Under the pieces are notes generated by a model. That model searched no databases, was not told the origin of the DNA, and saw only the letters and a program-made list of their open reading frames with translations. The position numbers and the translations under genes are program-made. From an uncultured Hyphomicrobiales bacterium (lineage in GTDB: Bacteria; Pseudomonadota; Alphaproteobacteria; Rhizobiales; Beijerinckiaceae): a DNA stretch of 64,000 bases. The stretch lies in assembly GCA_903847605.1 (NCBI GenBank), contig CAINED010000036.1:1-64000 (forward strand), read 5' to 3'. Of this stretch, positions 35,270 to 45,084 are shown piece after piece. The first letter of the stretch is position 1; the number at the start of each line of letters is the position of its first letter.

Positions 35270-36565
35270 TCAGCGCGATTTCGTCATCACGGCGATGTAG
35301 AAGCCGTCGGTCTGCGTCGAGGCAGGCGACAGGCGAAGGCCTGCGCCGAGTTTCGAGGCGTGCTCCGCCAGTTGCGGCACGCCGGCTTCGCGGGCGAGAT
35401 GGGCTGCATCGAGCGGCAGGTAGCCGTCATGCTCGCCGAGAAAACGGGCGACCTGATCCTCGTTCTCCTCGCGAAAGAGCGAGCACGTTACATAGGCGAG
35501 GCGTCCTCCCGGCCGAAGGTAATGCGTCGCGCGCTCCAGCACTTCGCGCTGTTCGCCGAGACGCTCTTCGAGCGCACCCGGGCGGACGCGCCATTTGGCG
35601 TCCGGGTTGCGCCGCCAAGTGCCCGAGCCCGTGCAGGGCGCATCGACGAAAACGAGATCGCAATGCGCTTCGAGACCCGCCAGAATGTCCTGCTGGCCTC
35701 GCGGCGCATGGACCTGAACGTTGTGCGCGCCGGCGCGCGACAGCCGATCGAAGATCGGCATCAGGCGGCGGCCATCGTTGTCTGTCGCGTGGATCTGGCC
35801 GCGATTATGCAGCATGGCGGAGAGCGCCAGCGTTTTGCCGCCAGCGCCGGCGCAGAGATCGAGAACCTGGGTTGCTCCGCCCGCGCCCGCCATCAGGGCT
35901 GCGAGTTGCGAGGCTTCGTCCTGCACCTCGACAAGACCTTTGGCGATGGCCGGTTCGGCATTCAATGCCGGTGCGCGGCCATCCTCGCCGATGGCGATGC
36001 GCAGGCCCCAGGGCGAAAACGGCGTAGGCTTGGCGCCGAGATGGGCGAGTTCGGACAGCGCCTTGTCGCGCGTGGTTTTGAGAAGGTTTGCGCGCAAATC
36101 GACCGACGCGCGCATGGCAAGCGCCGTGCCCTCTTCCGCAGCGCGCTCGCCGAAGGCGGCTTCCATGTGCGGCAAGAGCCATTGCGGAAAATCGCCGAGC
36201 ACATTGGCAGGCGCATCTTCGAGGTTCACGGTCTGAAGGCGCGCGCGTTCCTCGTCCGTGAGAGGATCGGGCGCGTGACGCTCGCCAGTGCAGAGAGCGG
36301 AGATAGCATCGGCATTCAGGCCGCGCAGGCGAGCAAGCATGCCGAGTGCGATGGCGCGCACGTCGTCGGCGCCCATGATCCACGAAGCCGAGGATTTGAC
36401 ACGCAAAGCGTCGAAGACAAGCGAGGCAATTGCGGTGCGATCCTTAGAACCGGCAAAGCGGTGCGATTGCCCCCAGTCCTTCAGGACAAGCGTCACCGGG
36501 CGGCGGCTCGTTTCGAGCTGGCCGAGAATTTCGATGGCGGAAGCAAGGCGGGCCGATGGCGTCAT
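35270..36565 (-). CDS. rsmB: RsmB/NOP-family RNA cytosine-5 methyltransferase
   Basis: A 431-residue protein with an N-terminal NusB-like region and the SAM-dependent methyltransferase core: QVLDLCAGAGGKTLALSAML (motif I), the motif IV cysteine in VDAPCTGSGTWRRNPDAKWR, and the motif VI cysteine in YVTCSLFREEN. These two Cys are the catalytic pair of RNA m5C enzymes. Target nucleotide not proven; E. coli RsmB modifies 16S C967. The start at 36565 (MTPSARLASAIEIL) fits the family. Its stop abuts the stop of the Aat-like gene. The guaB-rsmB-guaA neighbourhood is common in Hyphomicrobiales. Confidence 0.85.
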   Translation of the reverse strand: MTPSARLASAIEILGQLETSRRPVTLVLKDWGQSHRFAGSKDRTAIASLVFDALRVKSSASWIMGADDVRAIALGMLARLRGLNADAISALCTGERHAPDPLTDEERARLQTVNLEDAPANVLGDFPQWLLPHMEAAFGERAAEEGTALAMRASVDLRANLLKTTRDKALSELAHLGAKPTPFSPWGLRIAIGEDGRAPALNAEPAIAKGLVEVQDEASQLAALMAGAGGATQVLDLCAGAGGKTLALSAMLHNRGQIHATDNDGRRLMPIFDRLSRAGAHNVQVHAPRGQQDILAGLEAHCDLVFVDAPCTGSGTWRRNPDAKWRVRPGALEERLGEQREVLERATHYLRPGGRLAYVTCSLFREENEDQVARFLGEHDGYLPLDAAHLAREAGVPQLAEHASKLGAGLRLSPASTQTDGFYIAVMTKSR

Positions 36566-36686
36566 TTTATCTAAATACCAAATTTGCGACATAACGTGGC
36601 CATTCGGACCACGGACATTGGCCAAGCCAGTAGTGGCGTCGTTTCACGTACGCTGGCGCATTGCAAGCTCTTTAAGGGGGAACAGG

Positions 36687-36845
36687 ATGAAGCGTATCTC
36701 GAAGTTTTTCGTCGCTGGCGTCGTTTTGCTTGGCCTTGCCGCCTGCGCAACGCAGGCCCAACCGGTCGCGCAGGACGTTCCGACCGTTGCAGGCCGCCCC
36801 TGTGACGCCAAGACGACGCTGGAAACCGGACGGCGGGTCTGCTGA
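36687..36845 (+). CDS. Small lipoprotein
   Basis: A 52-residue protein has a lipoprotein signal: MKRISKFFVAGVVLLGLAAC with a LAAC lipobox, so Cys20 would be lipidated. The short mature part (ATQAQPVAQDVPTVAG then RPCDAKTTLETGRRVC) has two further cysteines. AAGGGGGAACAGG directly precedes the ATG. It resembles the many small envelope lipoproteins of unknown role. It lies between rsmB (divergent) and the enolase-superfamily gene (convergent, one base apart). Confidence 0.65.
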   Translation: MKRISKFFVAGVVLLGLAACATQAQPVAQDVPTVAGRPCDAKTTLETGRRVC

Positions 36846-36846
36846 A

Positions 36847-37956
36847 CTAAATTCGACCGTCGATCACGCGATCCATGCGCCGCCAATCGATGCGTGGCGC
36901 GACAAACGGATGGCCGGACATCTCAATGAAGCCGCCGCTGACCGACAGCGACGGCTTCATTATGTCATCGCGCAAATAGAGAAAAAACGTCTCTTCGCAG
37001 ACAAGGCACGTCTGTTCCGGCGGAATTGCCGCCGCCAGCGATAGAGTATGAACCGCGCCCGCGCCGCCGGAAGCGCTGATGCCCACGGCAATGTTTGCAC
37101 CTGCGCTGCGAGCAAGTTCCACGATTTCAAGCGACTCGCTGATGCCGGTCTTCATCGTTTTTACGGACAGCCCCTGCGCGCCAAGCCCGATGAAAGTCTT
37201 CGCGGCTTCCAGAGACCGGCTCTGATTGTCGACAAGAACAGGCAGCACGCTCTGCGCCTGCGCTGCGACGAAGGAGCCGTCGGCGGTATAGGCGCAGGGA
37301 TCCTCAAACCAGACGACACCGGCGTCCGCGAGCATGCGCGACATAGCCGAGACTTCCTCAAGATCATGGGCGCGATTTGAATCCGCCATGATGACCGCAT
37401 CCGGCCCGAGCGCCGATCGTATCTCGGCAATGGCCCGCCGGTCGATGGCGATGCCCTGCCCCGTCTTCACCTTGAAGGCCTTGAAGCCGTAGCGATCGTG
37501 CATCGTCGCAGCTTCGCGCGCCATGATCGCAGGATCGGTGCGGGTGAGGGTGAAGGAGACGGGAACGCTTGCAGATTTGCCGCCCAGCAGTTTCCAGAGC
37601 GGTTGTTCCGATGCTGCTGCGCGCAAATCCCAAAGCGCCAGATCGGCGAGCGCGCAAGCAAAGCCATTGGCGCGATAGGGCATGAGAGCTTGCGCCGAAC
37701 CGGCGCCATCACGCCAGTCTATTTTCGTCAGCGCCGGCAATATGTTCTCAAGCAACGTCTGCTCGACATCGGAGGGCGTCGTGTCGTGCCATTTCTGACG
37801 CATGATCGCTTCGGTCGCGCCACGCAGGCCATTGGCCGTCTCGATTTCGAGTATGATGCAATCGCCGAAATCCTCGGAATGCGCGGCCCAGTGCACGGGG
37901 CGCACATAGTCAAGACGCGCAAAGCCGATGCGCCAGCGTGAGATCGGGTCGCTCAT
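36847..37956 (-). CDS. Mandelate racemase/muconate lactonizing enzyme-family protein
   Basis: A 369-residue enolase-superfamily protein. The N-terminal capping domain is followed by a barrel with the catalytic KxK in AFKVKTG near 160, metal ligands Asp in MADSNRAH near 188, Glu in WFEDP near 215 and a DNQSRS in place of the common DES near 240, and Lys in VKTMKTG near 265. The pair of lysines fits muconate-lactonizing/dipeptide epimerase relatives. Substrate unknown. Its ATG overlaps the MAPEG stop codon (ATGA), so it is the last gene of the nitrile hydratase operon. Confidence 0.8.
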   Translation of the reverse strand: MSDPISRWRIGFARLDYVRPVHWAAHSEDFGDCIILEIETANGLRGATEAIMRQKWHDTTPSDVEQTLLENILPALTKIDWRDGAGSAQALMPYRANGFACALADLALWDLRAAASEQPLWKLLGGKSASVPVSFTLTRTDPAIMAREAATMHDRYGFKAFKVKTGQGIAIDRRAIAEIRSALGPDAVIMADSNRAHDLEEVSAMSRMLADAGVVWFEDPCAYTADGSFVAAQAQSVLPVLVDNQSRSLEAAKTFIGLGAQGLSVKTMKTGISESLEIVELARSAGANIAVGISASGGAGAVHTLSLAAAIPPEQTCLVCEETFFLYLRDDIMKPSLSVSGGFIEMSGHPFVAPRIDWRRMDRVIDGRI

Positions 37957-38381
37957 ATCGCCGCCATGACGCGGATCGCGTACCAGATCCACATGAGCAT
38001 CAGCAAAAGCGTACCTGCGACATAGAGCTGAAAGCGGCGCGGTACATTATTGCTGGTGACGTGGACATAGGCATGGCCGAGGCGCAACAGAACGAATAGC
38101 CATTCGCAGATGATAAAAAGATAGTCCTGCTTGCCGGTCATCAGCGTGAAAATGACGAGCACGAAAAAGAGCAGCGGCATCTGAAACTGGTTGTTGAATG
38201 CATTGCCGATCTGCGCGGTTTTATCGGGCCATACGTTCTGCCCCAACGCGATATCGGAAACGCGCAAAGTACGCGCCTGAAGATCGCGCAGGCGCGCCCG
38301 CCCCATCATAAACATGAGAGCGAAGATCAGCAGCACCTGCATGAAGACAGGCGCAAGGACCCAGGGAATAATGGTTCGCAC
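37953..38381 (-). CDS. MAPEG-family membrane protein
   Basis: A 142-residue protein with four predicted helices and the MAPEG pattern: DLQARTLRVSDIALGQNVWPDK, NAFNNQFQMPLLFFVL, and RLGHAYVHVTSN with the family Arg/His/Tyr. MAPEG proteins include glutathione S-transferases; the role in bacteria is unclear. The start is GTG at 38381 with AAAGG 10 bases upstream. It begins 25 bases after the nitrile hydratase alpha gene and overlaps the enolase-superfamily gene by four bases. Confidence 0.78.
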   Translation of the reverse strand: MRTIIPWVLAPVFMQVLLIFALMFMMGRARLRDLQARTLRVSDIALGQNVWPDKTAQIGNAFNNQFQMPLLFFVLVIFTLMTGKQDYLFIICEWLFVLLRLGHAYVHVTSNNVPRRFQLYVAGTLLLMLMWIWYAIRVMAAI

Positions 38382-38406
38382 GTTCAGCCTTTCACTTGAG
38401 CGGCAG

Positions 38407-39105
38407 CTACTGGCGAGACAGATCAACCTGCGCAACGCCGATCATCGTGTCGCGCGTGATGAGAGCCGTCAGCTGTTCTTCGCTCATACCCTCGGCGCCA
38501 GCGGGACGGCGCGGCACAACGAGATAACGCATGTCGGCGGTTGAATCGTGCACGCGCACCTCAACGTCATCAGGCAGACTGGTGCCAAACTCGGTCAGCA
38601 CGGCACGCGGTTCGACGACCACGCGGGATCGATAGGCCTTGCTCTTGTACCATGACGGCGGCAGACCCAGCAGGTCACGCGGATAGCAGGAGCAGAGGGT
38701 GCAAACGACGACGTTATGCAATTTCTCCGTATTCTCCAACGCAACAAGATGCGTCGTCGGCATTTCGATGCCGAATTCCGCCACTGCCTTGTTGGCGTCC
38801 TTCAGCAGGCGATCCCTGTAGGCCGGATCGGTCCACGCACGCGCGACAACTTTGGCGCCATTGGCGGGCGTGATGGAATCGCGACGCTCGACCATGCGGC
38901 GCACTTCCTCCGCCGTGACGATTCCCTTTTCAATCAGCAGTTCCTTCACCGCAATGCCAAGCATCTGGTGGTAGGAATGCACTTTGTCGTCGGGCTGCGG
39001 CGGGGCATGATGGTCATGCCCGTGATGGTGATCGTGATCGTGGTGATGGTCATGATGATGATCATCGTGATGATCTTTGTGATGATCTTGGCCGTGCGTG
39101 CTCAT
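38407..39105 (-). CDS. Nitrile hydratase-family alpha subunit (cobalt type) with His-rich N-terminus
   Basis: A 232-residue alpha-type subunit. The metal claw reads C135-T-L-C138-S-C140, the cobalt form (T at the second place), followed by YPRDLLGLPPSWYKS, all typical of nitrile hydratase alpha and thiocyanate hydrolase gamma subunits. The two outer cysteine sulfurs are expected to be oxidised. Residues 4-33 contain 18 His mixed with Asp, an appendage not found in ordinary alpha subunits, probably for holding metal ions. The start ATG at 39105 overlaps the previous stop (ATGA). The enzyme hydrates nitriles or a related substrate; which one cannot be told. Confidence 0.85.
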   Translation of the reverse strand: MSTHGQDHHKDHHDDHHHDHHHDHDHHHGHDHHAPPQPDDKVHSYHQMLGIAVKELLIEKGIVTAEEVRRMVERRDSITPANGAKVVARAWTDPAYRDRLLKDANKAVAEFGIEMPTTHLVALENTEKLHNVVVCTLCSCYPRDLLGLPPSWYKSKAYRSRVVVEPRAVLTEFGTSLPDDVEVRVHDSTADMRYLVVPRRPAGAEGMSEEQLTALITRDTMIGVAQVDLSRQ

Positions 39106-39383
39106 GACTTCTTCTCCAGCCAGTGTTCGTAGAGATCGAGATCGACGGTATCTGCGGCCGGGCCGCGATAGCTTTCCCAGACGTCCTTTTGCCGGAAGCG
39201 CACTTTGTAAAGCTCGCGTTTTTCCGTCGGAAGGCAATAGGCAAGCGTTTCGGGATTTCCGAAGGCGCCGAAGTCACAGACGACGGTGCCTTCCTTGCCG
39301 CGAATATAAACGGGCGTGCGGATGTGCCCGAGCGGATAGTCTTCGCGCACGCGCACCGTGTCGCCTTCGCTGAAGCGGCTCAT
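39102..39383 (-). CDS. Nitrile hydratase-family beta subunit, C-terminal half as a separate gene
   Basis: A 93-residue protein with the SH3-like fold of the beta-subunit C-terminus: FSEGDTVRVREDYPLGHIRT, YIRGKEGTVV, then YKVRFRQKDVWESY. It matches the second half of an ordinary nitrile hydratase beta subunit and the corresponding separate subunit of thiocyanate hydrolase and of the three-subunit toyocamycin nitrile hydratase. Both ends overlap their neighbours by four bases (ATGA), showing tight translational coupling. Confidence 0.85.
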   Translation of the reverse strand: MSRFSEGDTVRVREDYPLGHIRTPVYIRGKEGTVVCDFGAFGNPETLAYCLPTEKRELYKVRFRQKDVWESYRGPAADTVDLDLYEHWLEKKS

Positions 39384-39718
39384 GAATGCGCTCCCTCGCG
39401 CAATTCAAGCTCGCCTGCTGCGGCGAGGCGCTGCCGGACTTCGGCGACGCGGGCGTCGATCTCATCCTGCGTGAGGATGCCCTTGTCGATCATCTGGCGG
39501 GCCAGCGCCGCGGTCCACCGCTCGTAGTAATTGAGACGGTCATAGACGTCATGGCCCATCTGTTCGATGGTGCGCCGGTTCTCGTGCGTTGTGACGATGC
39601 CTTTTGCGCCGATCACGGCGCGCAAGGCGTCGATCTGCTTTTCCCAGAGGCTGAGATCGTGTGGCGAAGTGTCGACCGGCCCGAAATCGAGACCGCCGAC
39701 GTCATGGGGACCGCGCAT
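39380..39718 (-). CDS. Nitrile hydratase-family beta subunit, N-terminal half as a separate gene
   Basis: A 112-residue protein starts MRGPHDVGGLDFGPVDTS, the nitrile hydratase beta N-terminus (DVGG, followed by W in LSLWEKQIDALRAV), then YYERWTAALARQMIDKGILT. It is the first gene of the operon and its stop overlaps the next start by four bases. With the next gene it makes up a beta subunit split in two. The divergent gene at 39855 starts 137 bases away. Confidence 0.85.
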   Translation of the reverse strand: MRGPHDVGGLDFGPVDTSPHDLSLWEKQIDALRAVIGAKGIVTTHENRRTIEQMGHDVYDRLNYYERWTAALARQMIDKGILTQDEIDARVAEVRQRLAAAGELELREGAHS

Positions 39719-39854
39719 GCTCCATCTCCTTTGGCGCGATTATGCGGTCTTTCCGGCCAGCGGCAAGGGGGCGGCATGCAAAGCTTGAGAAAGGACAAGG
39801 CGGAACGCTTGCGATAGGTTGCAGTTGTCCGAACTGCCCCATCCGGAGGAAATC

Positions 39855-40286
39855 ATGGACTTTTCCCGCGCCTTTACCCACTTTGCCAACGGCGTCGCGC
39901 GGACCACGGGCCGGCCAGTCAGCTTCGTCGTCTGCTGTCTCATCATTCTGGTCTGGGCGGTCAGCGGACCCATCTTCAAGTTCTCGGATACCTGGCAACT
40001 GGTGATCAATACGGGGACGACGATCGTCACCTTCCTGATGGTCTTTCTGATCCAGAACCAGCAGAACCGCGACGGCGCCGCCATTCAGGCCAAGCTCGAT
40101 GAATTGCTGCGCGCCGTCGAAGGCGCGCGCAACGACTATGTGGGCATCGAACATCTCACCGATGTCGAACTTGAGGAAATTCTGCGCGAGACGGAGCAGG
40201 ACGCTTGCGGCGAACTGGAATCGGATCCCGAAGGCCGCCGCAAACTGGAAGTGCTGCGCGCCAGCTTCGGTCGGTTGAAGCGGTGA
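39855..40286 (+). CDS. Low-affinity iron permease-family membrane protein
   Basis: A 143-residue protein with two predicted helices (SFVVCCLIILVWAVSGPIF and QLVINTGTTIVTFLMVFLI) and the family motif NQQNRDGAAIQAKLDELLRA, then DVELEEILRE. Bacterial members of PF04120 are named after fungal Fet4 but most are uncharacterised. GGAGGAAATC directly precedes the ATG at 39855. It is convergent with guaB (three bases apart) and divergent from the nitrile hydratase operon. Confidence 0.8.
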   Translation: MDFSRAFTHFANGVARTTGRPVSFVVCCLIILVWAVSGPIFKFSDTWQLVINTGTTIVTFLMVFLIQNQQNRDGAAIQAKLDELLRAVEGARNDYVGIEHLTDVELEEILRETEQDACGELESDPEGRRKLEVLRASFGRLKR

Positions 40287-40289
40287 TTT

Positions 40290-41891
<1,602 letters not shown>

Positions 41892-41944
41892 TTAGCATGG
41901 CTGTGTGACGGGTCAAAGGCGGGATAGTGTTTACGCAGCAGCGA

Positions 41945-41973
41945 TTGCAGTATTATACAAAATATTGTATATA
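41945..41973 (+). promoter_or_regulatory. HigBA promoter with internal palindromic operator
   Basis: TTGCAG (41945-41950) and TATATA (41968-41973) are 17 bases apart. The 16-bp palindrome ATACAA-AATA-TTGTAT (41955-41970) fills the spacer and -10, a fitting autorepressor site. The ATG at 41979 would fall at or one base beside the transcription start and no Shine-Dalgarno is visible, so the mRNA may be leaderless. Confidence 0.5.
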
Positions 41974-41978
41974 AAGCC

Positions 41979-42317
41979 ATGAGTATCCCAAAACAGGTCA
42001 TCTTCTGGGGAAAGGCACGCACAGAAATAAGAGCGTTTCCGCCAGGAGCTCGACGCGAAGCTGGCAGGCAATTGCTTCTTTTGCAATTCGGTGAGGAGCC
42101 AGACGACTGGAAGCCCATGAAAACCATCGGTCCGGGCGTCAATGAAATCAGAATTCGAGACAAGAGCGGCGCATTCAGGATTATCTACACTGCCAAATTC
42201 AGAAATGGGATTTATGTCTTGCATTGCTTTCAAAAGAAATCGCAAGCCACTGCAAATTTGAACATCGAAGCGGCGACCAGACGGTACAAAGAACTTCTTC
42301 AGGAACTAGGAAAATGA
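41979..42317 (+). CDS. HigB/RelE-superfamily toxin (Gp49-like)
   Basis: A 112-residue basic protein of the phage-derived Gp49-like/HigB family: MSIPKQVIFWGKARTEIRAF, ARREAGRQLLLLQFGEEPDDWKPM, IRIRDKSGAFRIIYTAKF and VLHCFQKKSQATANLNIEAATRR. These toxins cleave mRNA on the ribosome. The KPMKTIGPGVNEIR and FQKKSQ segments carry the usual active residues. The last four bases overlap the antitoxin start. Confidence 0.88.
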   Translation: MSIPKQVIFWGKARTEIRAFPPGARREAGRQLLLLQFGEEPDDWKPMKTIGPGVNEIRIRDKSGAFRIIYTAKFRNGIYVLHCFQKKSQATANLNIEAATRRYKELLQELGK

Positions 42318-42604
42318 AAAAGCCGAAAATGGAAATCTTCGACAATGTCTGGGATGCGATCGAAGACGATCCGCAAGAGCGCGCAAGTCTGAAGGCGCGT
42401 TCGTCGCTCATTCTAGCGCTCAACAACCACATCAAAACGCAAGGCTGGACGCAGGCGCAAGCGGCAAAAGCGCTTGGCGTAACCCAGCCCCGCATTTCCG
42501 ACCTGAAGCGTTACAAGATCGATCTTTTTGGACTCGATACGCTTATCAACATGCTGAGCGCCGCGGGCCTCGAGGTGGAGATCAATATCAAGAAGGCGGC
42601 CTGA
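42314..42604 (+). CDS. HigA-type XRE-family antitoxin
   Basis: A 96-residue protein with a helix-turn-helix (WTQAQAAKALGVTQPRISDL) around residues 40-60, as in toxin-second HigA antitoxins and in Gp49-associated XRE regulators. It neutralises the toxin and probably represses the operon through the palindrome at 41955-41970. The ATG overlaps the toxin stop (ATGA), so the two are translationally coupled. Confidence 0.88.
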   Translation: MKKPKMEIFDNVWDAIEDDPQERASLKARSSLILALNNHIKTQGWTQAQAAKALGVTQPRISDLKRYKIDLFGLDTLINMLSAAGLEVEINIKKAA

Positions 42605-42619
42605 ATAGTTTGCACGCGA

Positions 42620-43546
42620 TCAAACTTTCAATAGTGCTGCCGCCGTCCCTCCCAGCACCTTCGCCTCGACCTCCTTCGAAAACCCCGCCTCGCGCACGAC
42701 CTGCAGCGCTTTTTCCTTGATCGACAGAAGCATCGGCGAATCCGAGCCGAAGATGAGACGGTCCGCGCCGATCGTCTCGGCGGCGCAGCGGATAGCCGGC
42801 GTGTGATAGCTCGTCGTATCCATCCACATCATTTTCAAATAGTCGGACGGCTTGCGCGTGATGAGCATGGGCTCATAGGAACCCAGAAAGAATGCCTCGT
42901 CGCCCATCTCGTAGGCGTAATCCATGCGCCCTATGATTTCGCAGATTCCGCCGCCGAGATGCGAGGCGACGATCTTCAGCTTCGGAAAGCGCTCGTAGAT
43001 GCCGCGCACGATGAGCCGCGACAGAGCAAGGCAGTTGTCGAATGGACGGCCGACGCTGGAAGCGAGGCGATAGATATTCACGCGCTCTTCGCCGAAGCCG
43101 ACAGCGGGGGGATGAATGAACACGGGGATATCGAGATCGCAGCACAGTGCGAAAAAATCGAGCGCATCGTCGTCATCGGGATAGGCGCCCCGATGCGAGG
43201 AGGAGATGAGCACGCCGCGAAGGTCGTCCTGTTTCACAGCGCGTTCGAGTTCGCGCAGATAGGCGTCGCCGCCGCCGGGTATGGAGGTCGCCAGCGCCAG
43301 CACCTTGTCCTTGTGCTGGTCGCGCAGGGACGCCATGAACCGGTTTGAGTCTTCCAGATGCGGCAGGGCCTCCTCGCGCGGAATGTCCTTCAGATATTGC
43401 GCGGCGCTGGAAATGACGGAGAGATCGAGCCCGACACGCTCGTGCACCATCAGTACATTCTCGATGGTCGCGGGACAGCGTCCCTGCCAAAACGGCCGCG
43501 CCGCCTCGCGTGGCGGATGAACGTGGGTGTGAAAATCGATGATCAT
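42620..43546 (-). CDS. Amidohydrolase-family metal-dependent hydrolase
   Basis: A 308-residue amidohydrolase_2 protein. MIIDFHTHVHPP has the HxH metal motif, and the family signatures continue with IPVFIHPPAVGF, KLKIVASHLGGGI near 190-200 and LIFGSDSPML near 280 with the catalytic Asp. The group includes aminocarboxymuconate-semialdehyde decarboxylase and resorcylate decarboxylase, so decarboxylation of an aromatic-ring product is possible. AAAGGGGGGAAGC directly precedes the ATG at 43546. It is convergent with the HigBA pair and divergent from an MFS gene. Confidence 0.8.
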   Translation of the reverse strand: MIIDFHTHVHPPREAARPFWQGRCPATIENVLMVHERVGLDLSVISSAAQYLKDIPREEALPHLEDSNRFMASLRDQHKDKVLALATSIPGGGDAYLRELERAVKQDDLRGVLISSSHRGAYPDDDDALDFFALCCDLDIPVFIHPPAVGFGEERVNIYRLASSVGRPFDNCLALSRLIVRGIYERFPKLKIVASHLGGGICEIIGRMDYAYEMGDEAFFLGSYEPMLITRKPSDYLKMMWMDTTSYHTPAIRCAAETIGADRLIFGSDSPMLLSIKEKALQVVREAGFSKEVEAKVLGGTAAALLKV

Positions 43547-43671
43547 GCTTCCCCCCTTTTTGGGAAGATCAGCACAAAGCGGCGGCATGGTCGAGCCCGC
43601 GTTGCGCACGCGCTGCCCTCTCCCTATGATGCGCGAAACAACCGGGCATCGAGACCCGCCGGAACACCTTC

Positions 43672-45081
43672 TTGAACCGCGCCCTCCTGACGCCGCTGAT
43701 CGTCGCCGCTTCCCTGATGATGGAAACGATCGACTCGACGGTGATCTCCACGTCGCTGCCGATCATCGCGGCGGATCTGAAGACCGATCCGCTGTCGCTG
43801 AAGCTGGCCATGACGACCTATCTTCTGTCGCTGGCCGTCTTCATTCCCGCGAGCGGCTGGATCGCCGACCGCTTCGGCGCAAAGCGCGTCTATTGCGCGG
43901 CGCTTGTCATTTTCGCTCTTGGTTCGGTGCTTTCGGGCAGCGTCACCAGCCTGTGGCAACTCGTCCTCACCCGCGCGCTCCAGGGTTTCGGCGGCTCGCT
44001 CATGGTTCCTGTCGCGCGGCTGATCGTGCTCAAATCCGTGCCGCGCGAACAGATGGTCGCCGCCTTCGTCTGGCTCACTGTGCCTGCGATGATCGGCCCC
44101 TTGCTGGGCCCGCCCATCGGCGGGTTCATTTCCACCTATTTTTCGTGGCGCTGGATTTTCTTTATCAACATCCCCGTCTGCATCCTCGGCGTGGCGCTCG
44201 CCTATTTCTTCATCGACGATGTGCGCGAGGATCATCCCGGACGTTTTGATTTTCGCGGTTTTCTGCTGGCGGCCCTGGGCTTTTGCGGTTTCGTCTTCGG
44301 CTTATCGCTGCTCGGCGGGCATTTCGTGTCCGCGCCAGTAAACGCAGCGATTTTCTTCGGCGGCGTGCTGTTCCTGGTCCTTTACGTCCTGCATTACCGG
44401 CGCGTAGAGAATCCGGTTCTCGATCTCTCGTTGATGCGCGTTCAGACATTCTCGATCGCTATCGCTGGCGGCTTCATCTTCCGCACCTGCAACGGCGCTG
44501 TGCCTTTTCTCATGCCGCTGCTGTTTCAGGTCGGCTTCGGCATGACGCCCATCGAATCCGGCCTCACCACATTCTTCGGCGGCATCGGCGCAACATTCAT
44601 GAAATTCACGGCGCCGCCGATCCTGCGCCATCTCGGCTTTCGCCATACGCTGACAATCAACGGAACGATCGTCGCCGCGTCCTATGGCGTGATCGCTCTG
44701 TTCACCAGCGAGACGCCGCATTTCGTCATTCTGGGCGTATTGCTCGTCAGCGGCTTCTTCCGTTCGCTGCAATTCACGGCGACGAACGGGCTCGCTTTCG
44801 CCGATATCGAAACGCAACGCATGAGTCGGGCGACGACTTTGAATGCGGCGATCCAGCAGGCGGCGGCATCCTCGGGCGTTGCGCTCGGCGCGGCCGGCGT
44901 CGACTTTTCGAGATTTCTCGCGGGGCGCGAACAAATCGTCGCGTCGGACTTCGGCGTGGCTTTCACGGGTATGGCGCTGGTCAGCCTGCTGTCGGTGCTG
45001 ATATTCCGGCGCATGCCGGCCAATGCAGCGGAAGGAATATCCGGCCCGATGTTCGGCAAGCGGCGCGAAGAGAAGCGCTGA
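43672..45081 (+). CDS. MFS transporter, DHA2 (EmrB/QacA-like, 14-TM) family
   Basis: A 469-residue protein with about 14 helices. ASLMMETIDSTVISTSLPIIA holds the DHA2 motif D1 (LDxTIVNVALP-like), with WIADRFGAKRVYCAAL as motif A and LQGFGGSLMVPVARLI as motif C-like. It exports drugs or other amphiphiles; substrate not known. Only TTG is available at the proper start; a weak GGAAC precedes it. It is divergent from the amidohydrolase gene and convergent with the esterase. Confidence 0.85.
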   Translation: MNRALLTPLIVAASLMMETIDSTVISTSLPIIAADLKTDPLSLKLAMTTYLLSLAVFIPASGWIADRFGAKRVYCAALVIFALGSVLSGSVTSLWQLVLTRALQGFGGSLMVPVARLIVLKSVPREQMVAAFVWLTVPAMIGPLLGPPIGGFISTYFSWRWIFFINIPVCILGVALAYFFIDDVREDHPGRFDFRGFLLAALGFCGFVFGLSLLGGHFVSAPVNAAIFFGGVLFLVLYVLHYRRVENPVLDLSLMRVQTFSIAIAGGFIFRTCNGAVPFLMPLLFQVGFGMTPIESGLTTFFGGIGATFMKFTAPPILRHLGFRHTLTINGTIVAASYGVIALFTSETPHFVILGVLLVSGFFRSLQFTATNGLAFADIETQRMSRATTLNAAIQQAAASSGVALGAAGVDFSRFLAGREQIVASDFGVAFTGMALVSLLSVLIFRRMPANAAEGISGPMFGKRREEKR

Positions 45082-45084
45082 CCC

